The notes beneath the pieces were generated by a model. The model saw nothing but the letters and a program-made list of their open reading frames with translations, had not been told where the DNA came from and ran no database searches. From positions 2,604,001 through 2,668,000 of the forward strand of contig NZ_CBDDJA010000002.1 in the NCBI RefSeq assembly GCF_965229315.1: a stretch of DNA of 64,000 bases, written 5' to 3'. Positions 1-8,745 of the stretch are shown one piece after another. Made by a program: the position numbers and the translations under genes. Source of the DNA: Pelomonas sp965229315 (GTDB taxonomy: Bacteria > Pseudomonadota > Gammaproteobacteria > Burkholderiales > Burkholderiaceae_C). Numbering within the stretch: the stretch's first letter is position 1; each line of letters begins with the position of its first letter.

Positions 1-1319
1 ACGAGGGTGGTGGCGTAGTCGTTCGCGACGACGATGGCTGCGCTGCCGGCGCCGCCCTGCAGCGTCGCGCCGGCCTCGTTCTGGATGCTGACCGTGCGGC
101 CGCTGCCGTTCAGGCCGCCGGCGTAGACCGCCGCATCGCTCTGGCCGCGGATGACGCCGCCGGACTGGTTGATGACGACGGCATTGGCGTAGATGGCCTC
201 GCGCTGGCCGGCGTTGGCGCCGCTGGTGATGTCGTTGCCCACCAGCGAGATGCCGCGGCCGACCGCGTTGGTGTTGCCCGTGGCCACCAGGCCTTCGATG
301 AGGCCGGCGTTGGTGATGCTGCCGCCGCCCACCGACAGGCCTTCGCTGTACGCCAGGCCCGAGGCCACCGCGCTGAAGGAGTTGGCCGAGCGGATGACGC
401 CGGTGGCGGTGTTGGTCAGCATCACCACGCCGTCCACGTCCACGCCGTCGCCGTCGCCGGTGACGCCGCGGCCGACGATGGTGCCGGCGTTGTAGACGGT
501 CACCACCTGCAGGCCGTTGAAGCCGTCGAGGTTCAGGCCCGAGCCGTTGTCACCCTGGATGACACCGCCCACGTTGTTGGTGATGCTCATCGTGTGGGCC
601 AGCAGCGCCGTGTCCTGGCCGCCGGTGATGCCGTGGCGGGCGCCCTGCACGAGGCCGGCGTTGATGACCTGGATGCCCGAGTTGGCCTGGCCGTCGATGC
701 CGTCGCTGCTGGAGCCGGTGGCCGTGACCGAGACGATGCTGCCCCAGTTGTTGACGACGCCGTTCACGCCCGGCCGCACCGCGTCGGCCTCGGTGGACTT
801 CATCAGCCCGCCGGCATAGTTGTTGACGACGTTGCTGCCGCTGGCGATGGCATTGAAGTCCACCACCTGGTTGCCGGCCGCCGATGCGTTCAGCGAGATC
901 ATCTGGCCGTAGTTGTTCAGCACGACGCTGGCCGGGCTCTTGTTCATCTGGATGACGTCGGCGTCCGCGGCCTGCATCAGCGCCGTGGCGTTGCTGGCGC
1001 TGCCGTTCGTGATGACGAGGCCGCTCACGCCGGTGTTGTCGCGGATGACGCGGCCCGTGCCGGTCTGCGTGATGCTGCCCAGGTTGGTCAGGCTGGCGTT
1101 GTTGCCGGTGACCGTCACCGCCACCGTGGCGCCCGACACGGCCAGCGAACCGCCGGCCGCGACCGAGCCGGTCTGCGACGCCGCCAGGCTTTGCGCCGTG
1201 GTGGACGCGCCGGTGATGGCGAAGCTGGCCGCCTGCGCCTGCACGCCCACGCAGGCGAGGCAGGCCAGCGCGACGAGGCGCAGGGGAGCGGGAGCGGCAG
1301 GGGCGAAGCGGTGTGTCAT
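1..1319 (-). CDS. Secreted beta-helical repeat adhesin / autotransporter passenger-like protein (C-terminus beyond left edge)
   Basis: The 439 visible codons start at an ATG at 1319 and run off the left edge without a stop. The N-terminus is a signal peptide: Thr-His-Arg, a Leu/Ala/Val core and an Ala-Gln-Ala-like cleavage region near residue 28. The rest is a degenerate tandem series of about 20-30 residue units dominated by Asn, Gly, Val, Ile and Thr, with recurring phrases such as ITNAGLIEG, VINQSGGVIRG, VVNNYAGG and VVNNWGS. This is the look of parallel beta-helix passengers of type V autotransporters and of haemagglutinin-like adhesins. Whether it ends in an autotransporter barrel or a PEP-CTERM anchor cannot be seen. 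It lies 75 bp downstream of dctD on the same strand but probably has its own promoter. Function as an adhesin or surface protein is inferred from the repeat type only. Confidence 0.75.
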   Translation of the reverse strand, partial: MTHRFAPAAPAPLRLVALACLACVGVQAQAASFAITGASTTAQSLAASQTGSVAAGGSLAVSGATVAVTVTGNNASLTNLGSITQTGTGRVIRDNTGVSGLVITNGSASNATALMQAADADVIQMNKSPASVVLNNYGQMISLNASAAGNQVVDFNAIASGSNVVNNYAGGLMKSTEADAVRPGVNGVVNNWGSIVSVTATGSSSDGIDGQANSGIQVINAGLVQGARHGITGGQDTALLAHTMSITNNVGGVIQGDNGSGLNLDGFNGLQVVTVYNAGTIVGRGVTGDGDGVDVDGVVMLTNTATGVIRSANSFSAVASGLAYSEGLSVGGGSITNAGLIEGLVATGNTNAVGRGISLVGNDITSGANAGQREAIYANAVVINQSGGVIRGQSDAAVYAGGLNGSGRTVSIQNEAGATLQGGAGSAAIVVANDYATTL

Positions 1320-1332
1320 GGCAGGCGCGGCA

Positions 1333-1350
1333 GGCGGGTCAAAACCCGCC
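1333..1350. promoter_or_regulatory. 7-bp perfect dyad between dctD and the adhesin gene
   Basis: GGCGGGT and ACCCGCC are exact complements separated by CAAA. The dyad sits 14 bp upstream of the adhesin start codon and 45 bp beyond the dctD stop. On the coding strand there is no T-run after it, so a rho-independent terminator is not well supported; an operator or attenuator-like hairpin in the adhesin leader is possible. Confidence 0.3.
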
Positions 1351-1394
1351 ACGCTAGCCTCGCGCTGTGTCAGGCCGATGACGCCGCGACGCGC

Positions 1395-2756
1395 TCAGCT
1401 GCCGCGGTAGGCGTCGGCGTCCAGGCCAAGGCGGCGGATGCGGTCGTGCAGCGTCTTGCGCGCCAGGCCCAGCCGTTCGCCGGCCTTGGCGATGTTGCCG
1501 CCGCTCTCCTGCAGCGCCTGCACGATCCACTGGCGCTCCATGGCAGCCAGCGCCTCGTCCAGCGGCGCCTGCGGCAGGGCGGCGGGCTGCGCGGGCGTGG
1601 GCGGCACGGGCGCGGGCGTCTCGGCGACCAGGCCCAGCACCCAGCGCTCGGCGAAGTTGCGCAGCTCGCGCACATTGCCCGGCCAGTCGCGGGCCTGCCA
1701 GGCCGCGAACTGCGCCGCCGTCCAGGCCGGCACCGGGCGCTGCAGCCGCTCGGCCGCCTGCGCGCAGAAGTGGCCCAGCAGCAGCGGGATATCGTCGCGG
1801 CGCTGGCGCAGCGGCGGCAGCGCGATGCTGGCGACGTCGAGGCGGTAGAACAGGTCTTCGCGGAAGCGGCCTTCCCCGGCCATGCCCAGCAAGTCAACCT
1901 TGGTGGCCGCGACGATGCGGCAGGCCAGCGGCACCGCCGTGTTGGCGCCCAGCCGCTCGACGCTGCGCTCCTGCAGCACGCGCAGCATCTTGACCTGCAA
2001 GGCCATGGGCATGGACTCGATCTCGTCGAGGAAGACCGTGCCGTCGCCCGCAAACTCCAGCTTGCCGATGCGGCGCTTGTTGGCGCCCGTGTAGGCACCG
2101 GCCTCGGCGCCGAAAATCTCGGACTCGAACACGCTCTCGGGCAGCGCGCCGCAGTTGATCGCGACGAAGGCACCGCGGGCGCCGCTGGCCGCATGCAGCG
2201 CGCGGGCGACAACCTCCTTGCCCGTGCCGGTCTCGCCGTGGATCAGCACGTCCACGCGCGCCGGGCCCAGCGTGCCGATCAGCGTGCGCACCTGCTCCAT
2301 CGCGGCACTGGCGCCCAGCAACCCATCGGCCGGGCCGCCGCCCAGCTGCGCCTTGAGACGGCGGTTCTCCAGCACCAGGCGGCGCTGCGCCAGCGCGCGG
2401 CGCACCACTTCCACGAGGTGCTCGGCCGAGAACGGCTTCTCGATGAAATCCCACGCGCCATCCCGCATCGCCTCCACGGCCATGCCGATGTCACCGTGGC
2501 CGGTGACGAGGATGACGGGCAGCGCCGGGTCCTGCTCCTTCAGGGCCTGCAGCAATTGCAGGCCGCTGTCGCCGGGCAGCTGCACGTCGCAGACGACGAC
2601 GCCGGCAAAACCCGGCGGCAGCCAGGCGCGCGCGGCCTCGGCGGAATCGACGCTGTGGGTCTGCAGCCCGGCCAGCCGCAGGCTCTGCGAGGTGGCCAGG
2701 CGCACGTGCTCGTCGTCTTCGACGAGCAGCACATCGGTGGGGTCGGTCCAGGCCAT
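1395..2756 (-). CDS. dctD: Sigma-54-dependent response regulator, DctD type
   Basis: 453 residues, the usual DctD length. Receiver domain about 8-120 with the acidic pocket E13/D14/D15, phospho-acceptor D57, T85 and K107. AAA+ domain about 145-375 with Walker A GETGTGKE at 174-181, a sigma-54 contact loop GAYTGA at 220-225 (Tyr in place of the common Phe) and Walker B VFLDEIE at 241-247. A Fis-type helix-turn-helix closes the protein at about 405-445. It is the cytoplasmic output of the DctB kinase, whose gene ends 17 bp upstream. In the Rhizobium/Pseudomonas paradigm DctD activates C4-dicarboxylate transporter genes from sigma-54 promoters; such a promoter is present in front of the permease just upstream (6083-6101), so that gene is the likely target. 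Confidence 0.9.
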   Translation of the reverse strand: MAWTDPTDVLLVEDDEHVRLATSQSLRLAGLQTHSVDSAEAARAWLPPGFAGVVVCDVQLPGDSGLQLLQALKEQDPALPVILVTGHGDIGMAVEAMRDGAWDFIEKPFSAEHLVEVVRRALAQRRLVLENRRLKAQLGGGPADGLLGASAAMEQVRTLIGTLGPARVDVLIHGETGTGKEVVARALHAASGARGAFVAINCGALPESVFESEIFGAEAGAYTGANKRRIGKLEFAGDGTVFLDEIESMPMALQVKMLRVLQERSVERLGANTAVPLACRIVAATKVDLLGMAGEGRFREDLFYRLDVASIALPPLRQRRDDIPLLLGHFCAQAAERLQRPVPAWTAAQFAAWQARDWPGNVRELRNFAERWVLGLVAETPAPVPPTPAQPAALPQAPLDEALAAMERQWIVQALQESGGNIAKAGERLGLARKTLHDRIRRLGLDADAYRGS

Positions 2757-2773
2757 GCGGGGATTGTGTCGAT

Positions 2774-4582
2774 TCAGGCGAGCGGCAGGCGCAGCGTGAA
2801 CTGCGCACCGCCTTCGGGTCTGTTGACGCCTTGCAGCGAGCCGCCGAGCGCGTTGGCGATGGAGGCCGAGATGGACAGGCCCAGGCCCAGCCCGTCGCCG
2901 CGGCGCTTGGTGGTGAAGAAGGGTTCGAAGAGCCGCGCCTGCACGGCGTCGCTCAGTCCTGCGCCGTCGTCGGCGACACGCAGCAGCGCCTGTGCGCCGT
3001 CAACCTCCGCCTGCAACGTCACACGGCCGCCACCTTTCTCGGCGCTGGCGTCGATGCCGTTGCGCAGCAGGTTGACGAGCACCTGCTCGACGCGCACCTG
3101 CTGGCCCAGCACGGCCAGGCCGTCGGGCACCGGCGGGCAGTCCAGCGTCACGCGCTGGCGGCGCGCCTCGGCGCCGACCAGCGCCACCGCGGCCTGGAAT
3201 GCAGAGGCCACCGGCACCGGCTGCACGCGCAGCTCGTCGCGCCGCGCGAAGCCCTTGAGCTGCGCGACGATGGCGGCGATGCGCTGCGTGAGGCTGTCGA
3301 TGGCCTGCAGGTTGGCCTCGGCATCGGCCTGCATGCCGCGGTCCAGGAACACGCGGGCGTTGTCGTTCAGCGCCCGCAGCGCCGCCAGCGGCTGGTTGAT
3401 CTCGTGCGTGATGCTGGCCGCCATCTGGCCCAGCACGGCCAGCTTGCCGGCCTGCACGAGGTCGTCCTGCGTGGCGCGCAGCGTGCGCTCGGTGCGGTGC
3501 AGTTCGTCCACGCGCGCCTGCAGCTCCTGCGTGCGCGCGGCGATGCGCGCCTCCAGGCCGTCGTAGGCGGCGCGCAGTTCGCCCTCGGCGGCCAGGCGCT
3601 CACGGGCGCGGCGGCGGCGCAGCTGCAGGTAGGCGAGCAGCAGCAGCAGCGACACCCAACCCAGCGCCACGGCCCAGGCGCGGCCGGCGGCGATCTGCTC
3701 GGCGCCGCGGATCTCGGTGAAGGACAGCAGCGTCCAGCCGCGGCCGTCCACGGCCTGCTCGGTGACCAGTGCGCGCAGCTTCGCCGACGCGGTGGCCACG
3801 CGCTCCACGCGCAGCGCGCTGGACACGCGCGACGGCTCGCGCGCCAGCACCGCCAGCGGCAGGTCGCCGTATTGCTGCGTGTCGTGCAGCTCGGCGCGCG
3901 CGGCCGGCGACAGCAGGCCCAGCGTGCGGTACTTCCACTCCGGCCGGCTGGCCAGGAAGACGACGCCGCGCGCATCGGCCAGCATCAGGTCACCCGCGCT
4001 GCGCGCCCAGTTGGCTTCCATCTCGTCCAGCGACACCTTCAGCACGACAACGCCCGCCGCCGGGCCGTCCAGCCGATGGGCGATGAAGTAGCCCGGCGTG
4101 CCGGTCGTCGAGCCGCGCGCATAGAAGTGCCCGCCGCCACGGGCCATCGCATCGCGGAAGTACGGCCGGTAGGCGTAGTTCTGGCCGACGAAGGTCTGCG
4201 CGTCGCGCCAGTTGCTGGAGGCTAGCGTCAGGCCGTTGGCGTCGACGAGGAAGATGGCCGCCGCGGCCGCGTCGCGCGCCACGTCGACGAGCAGGTCGTT
4301 GACCTCGGCCACCCGCGCCTTCGAGGCCGGCTGGGCTAGCAGCCCGGCCAGGGCCGGATGCCGGGCCAGCACCTGCGGCACGGCCTCGTACTTGTCCAGC
4401 GTGCCCGTCAGCTCGTGGGCGACGAAGCGCAGGTGGCGCTGCGCGTCGTCCTGCGTCTGCGCCAGCGCCAGGTCCAGCGACAGCCGCCACGCGCCGTAGG
4501 CCAGCGCGGCGCCGCCCAGCACCACCGCCAGCAGCAGCGCGAGGCTGCGGTGCCAGCGGGGGCGTTTCATCGCGTCAGGCAT
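2774..4582 (-). CDS. dctB: C4-dicarboxylate sensor histidine kinase, DctB type
   Basis: About 602 residues from the ATG at 4582; an alternative ATG is at 4570, and neither has a strong ribosome binding site. TM1 about 14-32, a periplasmic double-PAS/Cache sensor about 40-300 containing the family phrase FVGQNYAYRPYFRDAM, TM2 about 303-320, then a coiled-coil stretch rich in RTQELQARVDEL. The kinase core has the H-box THEINQPLAALRAL with phospho-acceptor His at about 393, N-box NLLRNGIDAS, G1 DDGAGL and G2 GDGLGLGLSIS. The long cytoplasmic helix before the H-box is typical of DctB. It senses external dicarboxylates (family knowledge) and phosphorylates DctD, encoded 17 bp downstream. Confidence 0.88.
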   Translation of the reverse strand: MPDAMKRPRWHRSLALLLAVVLGGAALAYGAWRLSLDLALAQTQDDAQRHLRFVAHELTGTLDKYEAVPQVLARHPALAGLLAQPASKARVAEVNDLLVDVARDAAAAAIFLVDANGLTLASSNWRDAQTFVGQNYAYRPYFRDAMARGGGHFYARGSTTGTPGYFIAHRLDGPAAGVVVLKVSLDEMEANWARSAGDLMLADARGVVFLASRPEWKYRTLGLLSPAARAELHDTQQYGDLPLAVLAREPSRVSSALRVERVATASAKLRALVTEQAVDGRGWTLLSFTEIRGAEQIAAGRAWAVALGWVSLLLLLAYLQLRRRRARERLAAEGELRAAYDGLEARIAARTQELQARVDELHRTERTLRATQDDLVQAGKLAVLGQMAASITHEINQPLAALRALNDNARVFLDRGMQADAEANLQAIDSLTQRIAAIVAQLKGFARRDELRVQPVPVASAFQAAVALVGAEARRQRVTLDCPPVPDGLAVLGQQVRVEQVLVNLLRNGIDASAEKGGGRVTLQAEVDGAQALLRVADDGAGLSDAVQARLFEPFFTTKRRGDGLGLGLSISASIANALGGSLQGVNRPEGGAQFTLRLPLA

Positions 4583-4638
4583 GCAGTATTTTCGGGCCGA
4601 GCGCCGGGCCGGTCCCAAGCCGGCCCGCGATGGCGATG

Positions 4639-4686
4639 TGCGTGGCGGTCGAACCGCCACGCATCGCCGCCCCCCTCGGGGGGCGG
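4639..4686. terminator. Two strong adjacent hairpins between permease and dctB
   Basis: An 11-bp perfect stem (TGCGTGGCGGT / ACCGCCACGCA, loop CGA, 4639-4663) is followed at 4667-4686 by a 9-bp perfect GC stem (CCGCCCCCC / GGGGGGCGG, loop TC). They lie in the 135-bp gap downstream of the permease stop and upstream of dctB. No T-tract follows on the minus strand, so termination would have to be atypical; a dispersed intergenic repeat of this genome is the alternative. Confidence 0.45.
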
Positions 4687-4717
4687 ACCCGCGTACCCGC
4701 GGGGCCAGGGGCTCACA

Positions 4718-6052
4718 TCAAGCGGCTTCGGCATCAATGCGCGAATGCTTGCGCGTGTCACGCATCAACAGGTAGACGAGCAGCGAGCAGGCAATCACCG
4801 CGGTAGCGTACCAATAGAAGCCGCTCTCCATGCCCTGCTGCTTGAACCACAGCGCGATGTACTCGGCGCTGCCGCCGAACACCGAAACCGCGATGGCATA
4901 CGGCACGCCCACGCCGGTGGCGCGGATGGAGGCCGGGAACAGCTCGGCCTTCACGACCGCGTTGATGGACGTGTAGCCGCTGACGATGAGCCAGGCGCAG
5001 GCGATCAGGCCGAACGCTTCCCACGGGCCTTGCGCGTGGCGGATGGCCGTCAGCAGCGGCACCGTGAACAGCGTGCCCAGGATGGCGAAGCCCAGCAGCA
5101 GCGGCTTGCGGCCGATCTTGTCCGACAGTGCGCCGTACAGCGGCTGCAGCAGCGCCGCGAAGATCAGGCTGCCGGCCGAGACGGCGGTGGTCTGCGCGTC
5201 CGTCAGGCCCACCGACAGCTTCAGGAACTTCTGCATGTAGGTCGTGTAGACGTAGAACGCCAGCGTGCCGCCCATCGTCAGGCCGATGACGATCAGGCAT
5301 TCGCGCGGATGCTGCATCAACAGCTTGAAGCCGCCCATGCGGTCCTTGTTGCGCGCCTTCTCGGCCTTGAACGCACCGGTCTCCGGCAGGTCGGACCGCA
5401 TGATGAGCGCCACGATGGCCAGCCCCGCGCCGATGAAGAACGGGATGCGCCAGCCCCAGGCCTTGAGCTCCGCGGTGTCGAGCACGAAGTTCTGCAGCAC
5501 CAGCAGCACAACCAGCGCCGTCAGCTGGCCGCCGATCAGCGTCACGTACTGGAAGCTGGAATAAAAGCCCCGGTGCTTGGAAGTCGCCATCTCGGACAGG
5601 TAAGTCGCGCTGGAGCCGTACTCGCCGCCCAGGCTCAGGCCCTGCAGCAGGCGCGCGACGAGCAGGATGATGGGCGCCCAGACGCCGACCGACGCGTAGG
5701 TGGGCGAGCAGGCGATCAGCAGCGAGCCGCCGCACATCAGCAGCACCGACAGCATCAGCGCCAGGCGCCGGCCGTGGCGGTCGCCGATGTAGCCGAACAG
5801 CAGTCCGCCGATGGGGCGGATGAAGAAGCCGAGCGCGAAGATGGCCGCGGTGGACATGGACTGCGCCACCGGGTCGCTCGACGGGAAGAACGACGCCGAG
5901 AAGTACAGTGAGAACGCCGCGTAGCAGTAGAAGTCGTACCACTCGACGAGGTTGCCGATGGAGCCGACGAAGATGGCCTTGACGCGCTTGAACTCGATGG
6001 GGTCCGGCGCGTTGGCCCCTGCGGCCGAGGCCGGCGGAAGGATCGCTGACAT
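4718..6052 (-). CDS. MHS-family MFS permease for organic acids (KgtP/ProP-like)
   Basis: 444 residues with about 12 membrane segments and the metabolite:H+ symporter signature NLVEWYDFYCYAAF near the N-terminus. GYIGDRHGRR between TM2 and TM3 and DKIGRKPLL in the second half are the MFS loop motifs. The start at 6052 is preferred over the longer ORF because AGGAGA lies 6 bp upstream and the extension would cover the sigma-54 promoter. Substrates of this family include alpha-ketoglutarate, citrate, proline/betaine and shikimate. The sigma-54 promoter and the downstream dctB-dctD pair argue for a C4-dicarboxylate or alpha-ketoglutarate substrate, which is inference. No dctA or dctPQM is visible in the window. 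Confidence 0.85.
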   Translation of the reverse strand: MSAILPPASAAGANAPDPIEFKRVKAIFVGSIGNLVEWYDFYCYAAFSLYFSASFFPSSDPVAQSMSTAAIFALGFFIRPIGGLLFGYIGDRHGRRLALMLSVLLMCGGSLLIACSPTYASVGVWAPIILLVARLLQGLSLGGEYGSSATYLSEMATSKHRGFYSSFQYVTLIGGQLTALVVLLVLQNFVLDTAELKAWGWRIPFFIGAGLAIVALIMRSDLPETGAFKAEKARNKDRMGGFKLLMQHPRECLIVIGLTMGGTLAFYVYTTYMQKFLKLSVGLTDAQTTAVSAGSLIFAALLQPLYGALSDKIGRKPLLLGFAILGTLFTVPLLTAIRHAQGPWEAFGLIACAWLIVSGYTSINAVVKAELFPASIRATGVGVPYAIAVSVFGGSAEYIALWFKQQGMESGFYWYATAVIACSLLVYLLMRDTRKHSRIDAEAA

Positions 6053-6082
6053 GCTGTCTCCTGGGTTTGTGTGCCCCAGCAT

Positions 6083-6101
6083 GAGCAGCTTGCGTGCCAA
6101 G
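6083..6101 (-). promoter_or_regulatory. Sigma-54 (-24/-12) promoter of the MHS permease
   Basis: Read on the minus strand the site is CTTGGCACGCAAGCTGCTC: TTGGCACG, four bases, then CTGCT. It has the invariant GG (-24) and GC (-12) exactly 10 bases apart and one mismatch to the TGGCACG-N4-TTGCW consensus. The predicted start point near 6073 leaves a leader of about 20 nt containing the AGGAGA ribosome binding site. Confidence 0.85.
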
Positions 6102-6151
6102 CCTGTGCGCGGGCCGCACCAGGGTGGCGCGACGTGTTCAGGTCGTCAGGG

Positions 6152-6199
6152 CGGCGGATTTCCGCCGATATGGCGCATCTGGCATCCGCCGCCGGCGGG
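6152..6199. promoter_or_regulatory. Paired GC-rich dyads, candidate DctD enhancer sites
   Basis: CGGCGGA-TT-TCCGCCG (6152-6167) is a perfect inverted repeat. A second dyad, CCGCC-GCC-GGCGG with flanking TC/GA, lies at about 6185-6199. They are 50-100 bp upstream of the -24 element, where enhancers of sigma-54 activators normally lie, and their spacing is about three helical turns. They could instead be the 3' hairpins of the gene ending at 6213, but no T-run follows. Confidence 0.4.
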
Positions 6200-6212
6200 A
6201 ATTCGCCGAAAC

Positions 6213-6725
6213 TCAGAAGCGCAGGTCGATGCGCGCCATGTCGAACCGCGTGCCGTCGCCGTCGGGCCGCACGCTGACGACGCGAAAACTCTTGGCCGTG
6301 CCGACCCGGTACTCGTAGTCACCCGCCTTGGGCTCCTTGCCATCGCAGCTCAGCTTGTCGGAGTCCTTGGGCGGCTTGACGCGTGCGGCCGGGTCGCGGC
6401 AGTCCAGCACGTCGCCATAGCGGCCCAGCGCCTTGGCATAGAAGGCGGCCACGCGCTCGGTGGACGCGGCGGTGCGGAACTTCAGCGCCTGCACCTTCAG
6501 CCCGAAGGTGCCCACCCAGGCGCCCACCGTCACCGCGGCCTTGTCGTCGCCGCTTTCCTTGAATGGCACCGAGCCGGCGTAAACGGGCAGACCCAGGTCG
6601 GCAGCCTCGGTGCGGCCGTGGCCTTCGATGCCCATGCTGAATTCGTTGTCACCGGCGTGGGCGACGGATGCAACGGATGCGGCGAGCAAGAAAGCCCAGG
6701 CGATGAGGCTGCGGCGCGGGTTCAT
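6213..6725 (-). CDS. Small exported protein of unknown function
   Basis: 170 residues with a signal peptide (MNPRRSLIAWAFLL..., cleavage near AHA/GD at about 24). AGGAGA sits 5 bp before the ATG. The mature part contains LGLPVYAGSVPF and a segment on a secondary-structure-like pattern TERVAAFYAKALGRYGDVLDC, which resembles uncharacterised periplasmic proteins that combine a short LPVYPGA motif with a compact alpha/beta domain. Two Cys residues (in VLDCRD and KLSCDG) could form a disulphide. No function can be assigned. It is on its own, 160 bp upstream of the permease and 121 bp downstream of the DUF885 gene. Confidence 0.75.
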   Translation of the reverse strand: MNPRRSLIAWAFLLAASVASVAHAGDNEFSMGIEGHGRTEAADLGLPVYAGSVPFKESGDDKAAVTVGAWVGTFGLKVQALKFRTAASTERVAAFYAKALGRYGDVLDCRDPAARVKPPKDSDKLSCDGKEPKAGDYEYRVGTAKSFRVVSVRPDGDGTRFDMARIDLRF

Positions 6726-6846
6726 GACGATCTCCTGAGTGTGGGTGTCAGGGCCTCACGCTACGCAGCGCCCTGCCCGGCCGCCAGCCCACCGCGACGA
6801 ATTGCGCGGCGGCGCGGACAGGCTGCGCCGCCGCCCGACGGCCGCG

Positions 6847-8625
6847 TCAGCCGCGCTTGCGCTGCGCCACCCAGTCCTGCACCAGTTCGCGCAGCACCGG
6901 CAGCGGCACCTGGCCGGCGGTCAGCACGACGCGGTGGAAGGCCTTGATGTCGAACTTCGCGCCCAGCGCCGCCTCGGCCTCGCGGCGCAGCTTGGTGATT
7001 TCGAGCTGGCCGATCTTGTAGCCCAGCGCCTGGCCCGGCCAGACGATGTAGCGCTCGACTTCCGACACCACGTCGCTCTCGGCCATCGACGAGTTGTCCA
7101 GCATGTACTGGATGGCCTGCTCGCGCGTCCAGCCCTTGGCGTGCAGGCCGGTGTCCACCACCAGGCGCATGGCGCGCAGTTGCTCGTCCGACAGGCGCCC
7201 GTACCACTGGTAGGGGTCGGTGAACAGGCCCAGTTCCTTGCCGATGCTTTCGGCATAGAGCGCCCAGCCTTCGACGTAGGCCGTGTAGTGGCTGCCGAAG
7301 CGGCGGAACTTGGGCAGGTTCTGGTCTTCCTGCGCGATGGACACCTGGAAGTGGTGGCCGGGCGAGGCCTCGTGCAGCGACAGCGTCTCCATGCCGAAGA
7401 TGGGCTGGGCCTTCAGGTTGAAGGTGTTGACGTAGAACACGCCGGGCCGCGAGCCGTCGGCGGACGGGCCCTGGTAGGACGCACCCGCCGCGCTCTCGGC
7501 CCGGAAGGCCTCGACCTCGCGCACTTCGTAATCGGCCTTCGGTTGAATGTCGAAGAGCTTGGGCGTCAGGCCGTTGATCTTCTTCTGCAACTCGCGGTAG
7601 CCGGCCAGCAGGTCCTCCGGCTTGCTGTAGTAATACTTGGGGTCGTCCTGCAGGTGCTTGAAGAAGGCCTTCAGGTCGCCGGGATAGCCGACCTGCTTCC
7701 GCACCGCCTCCATCTCGCCCAGGATGCGGGCCACCTCTTTCAGGCCGATCGCGTGGATCTCGTCGGGCGTCAGGTCCACCGTGGTGGACTGCTGCACGCG
7801 GTACGCGTACCAGGCCTTGCCGTCGGGCAGCGCGGTCCAGGCGGTGCTGGCGCGGGCCTTGGGCGTGTACTCGTCACGCACGAAGGCCTGCAGCCGCGCA
7901 TAGGCGGGCAGCACCTGGTCCGCCAGCAGCTTGCGCATCGCGGCGGTGATGCGCTCGCGGTCGGCGGCGGGCACGGCGTCGGGGAAATTCTTGACGGGGC
8001 CCCAGAACAGGCTCTTCTCGGGATCGGTCACGGCCAGCGCCTGCAACTGCGGCAGCACCTTGTCCATCACCGCCCGCGGCTGCACGACGCCGGCCTTCAT
8101 GCCGTCGCGCATGTTGGCGATCATGCCGTCGAAGGTGGGCACGGCCAGCGCCAGGCGCTTGAGCCAGTCGTCGTAGTCCTTGGTGGTCTTGAACGGCTGG
8201 ATGGACTTGCCGGAGCCCATCTGCGCCAGGAAGCTGGGCATGCCGCCGATCTGGCTGATGGGCTGCATCCAGCCCGGGAAGCGCTCGCCGGCCAGCGCGC
8301 GCTCCAGGTCCAGCTTCAGGATGCTGAACGAGACGCGGTCCCTGGGCGCCAGCTTGTCCTTGCTGAAGCCGCCGAGCGCCTTGATCTGCTGCTGCAGTTC
8401 GCGCCTGGCCTGTTCGCGGTAGGCCGCGGTCGTCGTGTCGACCAGCCGGTCGTTGTAGCGCGGGTCGCCCAACGACGTGGCCAGCACCGGCTCGCGTTCC
8501 AGCGTCTGCTCCCACTGGGCGTCCAGCCACTGGTGGAAGCGTTCGCTCTCGGTCGGTGCGGCCCAGGCGGGCAGGCTCAGCAGGACGGACGTCGAAAGCA
8601 GGCTGAGAACGTGGCGGCGGCGCAT
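6847..8625 (-). CDS. Exported DUF885 protein, gluzincin-like metallopeptidase candidate
   Basis: 592 residues from the ATG at 8625, which follows GGAGA at 5 bp; the longer ORF start lacks this. The N-terminus MRRRHVLSLLSTSVLL...AWA/AP is a signal peptide with an RRR start. The family hallmark HEASPGHHFQ (an HExxxxHH zinc-site-like motif) lies near residue 400, and the surrounding length and WYGRLSDEQLRAMRLVVDTG segment are typical of DUF885. Members are thought to be periplasmic zinc metallopeptidases, but substrates are mostly unknown. The gene is divergent from mfd with 120 bp between them. Confidence 0.85.
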   Translation of the reverse strand: MRRRHVLSLLSTSVLLSLPAWAAPTESERFHQWLDAQWEQTLEREPVLATSLGDPRYNDRLVDTTTAAYREQARRELQQQIKALGGFSKDKLAPRDRVSFSILKLDLERALAGERFPGWMQPISQIGGMPSFLAQMGSGKSIQPFKTTKDYDDWLKRLALAVPTFDGMIANMRDGMKAGVVQPRAVMDKVLPQLQALAVTDPEKSLFWGPVKNFPDAVPAADRERITAAMRKLLADQVLPAYARLQAFVRDEYTPKARASTAWTALPDGKAWYAYRVQQSTTVDLTPDEIHAIGLKEVARILGEMEAVRKQVGYPGDLKAFFKHLQDDPKYYYSKPEDLLAGYRELQKKINGLTPKLFDIQPKADYEVREVEAFRAESAAGASYQGPSADGSRPGVFYVNTFNLKAQPIFGMETLSLHEASPGHHFQVSIAQEDQNLPKFRRFGSHYTAYVEGWALYAESIGKELGLFTDPYQWYGRLSDEQLRAMRLVVDTGLHAKGWTREQAIQYMLDNSSMAESDVVSEVERYIVWPGQALGYKIGQLEITKLRREAEAALGAKFDIKAFHRVVLTAGQVPLPVLRELVQDWVAQRKRG

Positions 8626-8745
8626 GGCATCTCCGGTTGCGAAGGCGCGCATGCTATCCAAACGCCCTGCTGACAGCCGAAGGACATGGCGTCCCTAGAA
8701 TTGCCGCACGCCCCGTTCCGGGGCTGCTGTCGTTTGTAGGCCCTG

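Noticed and set aside
594..3566. 990-residue plus-strand ORF over the adhesin, dctD and dctB
   Set aside because: Antisense to three well-supported genes; composed of Arg/Ala/Gly/His-rich shadow sequence with no domain pattern.
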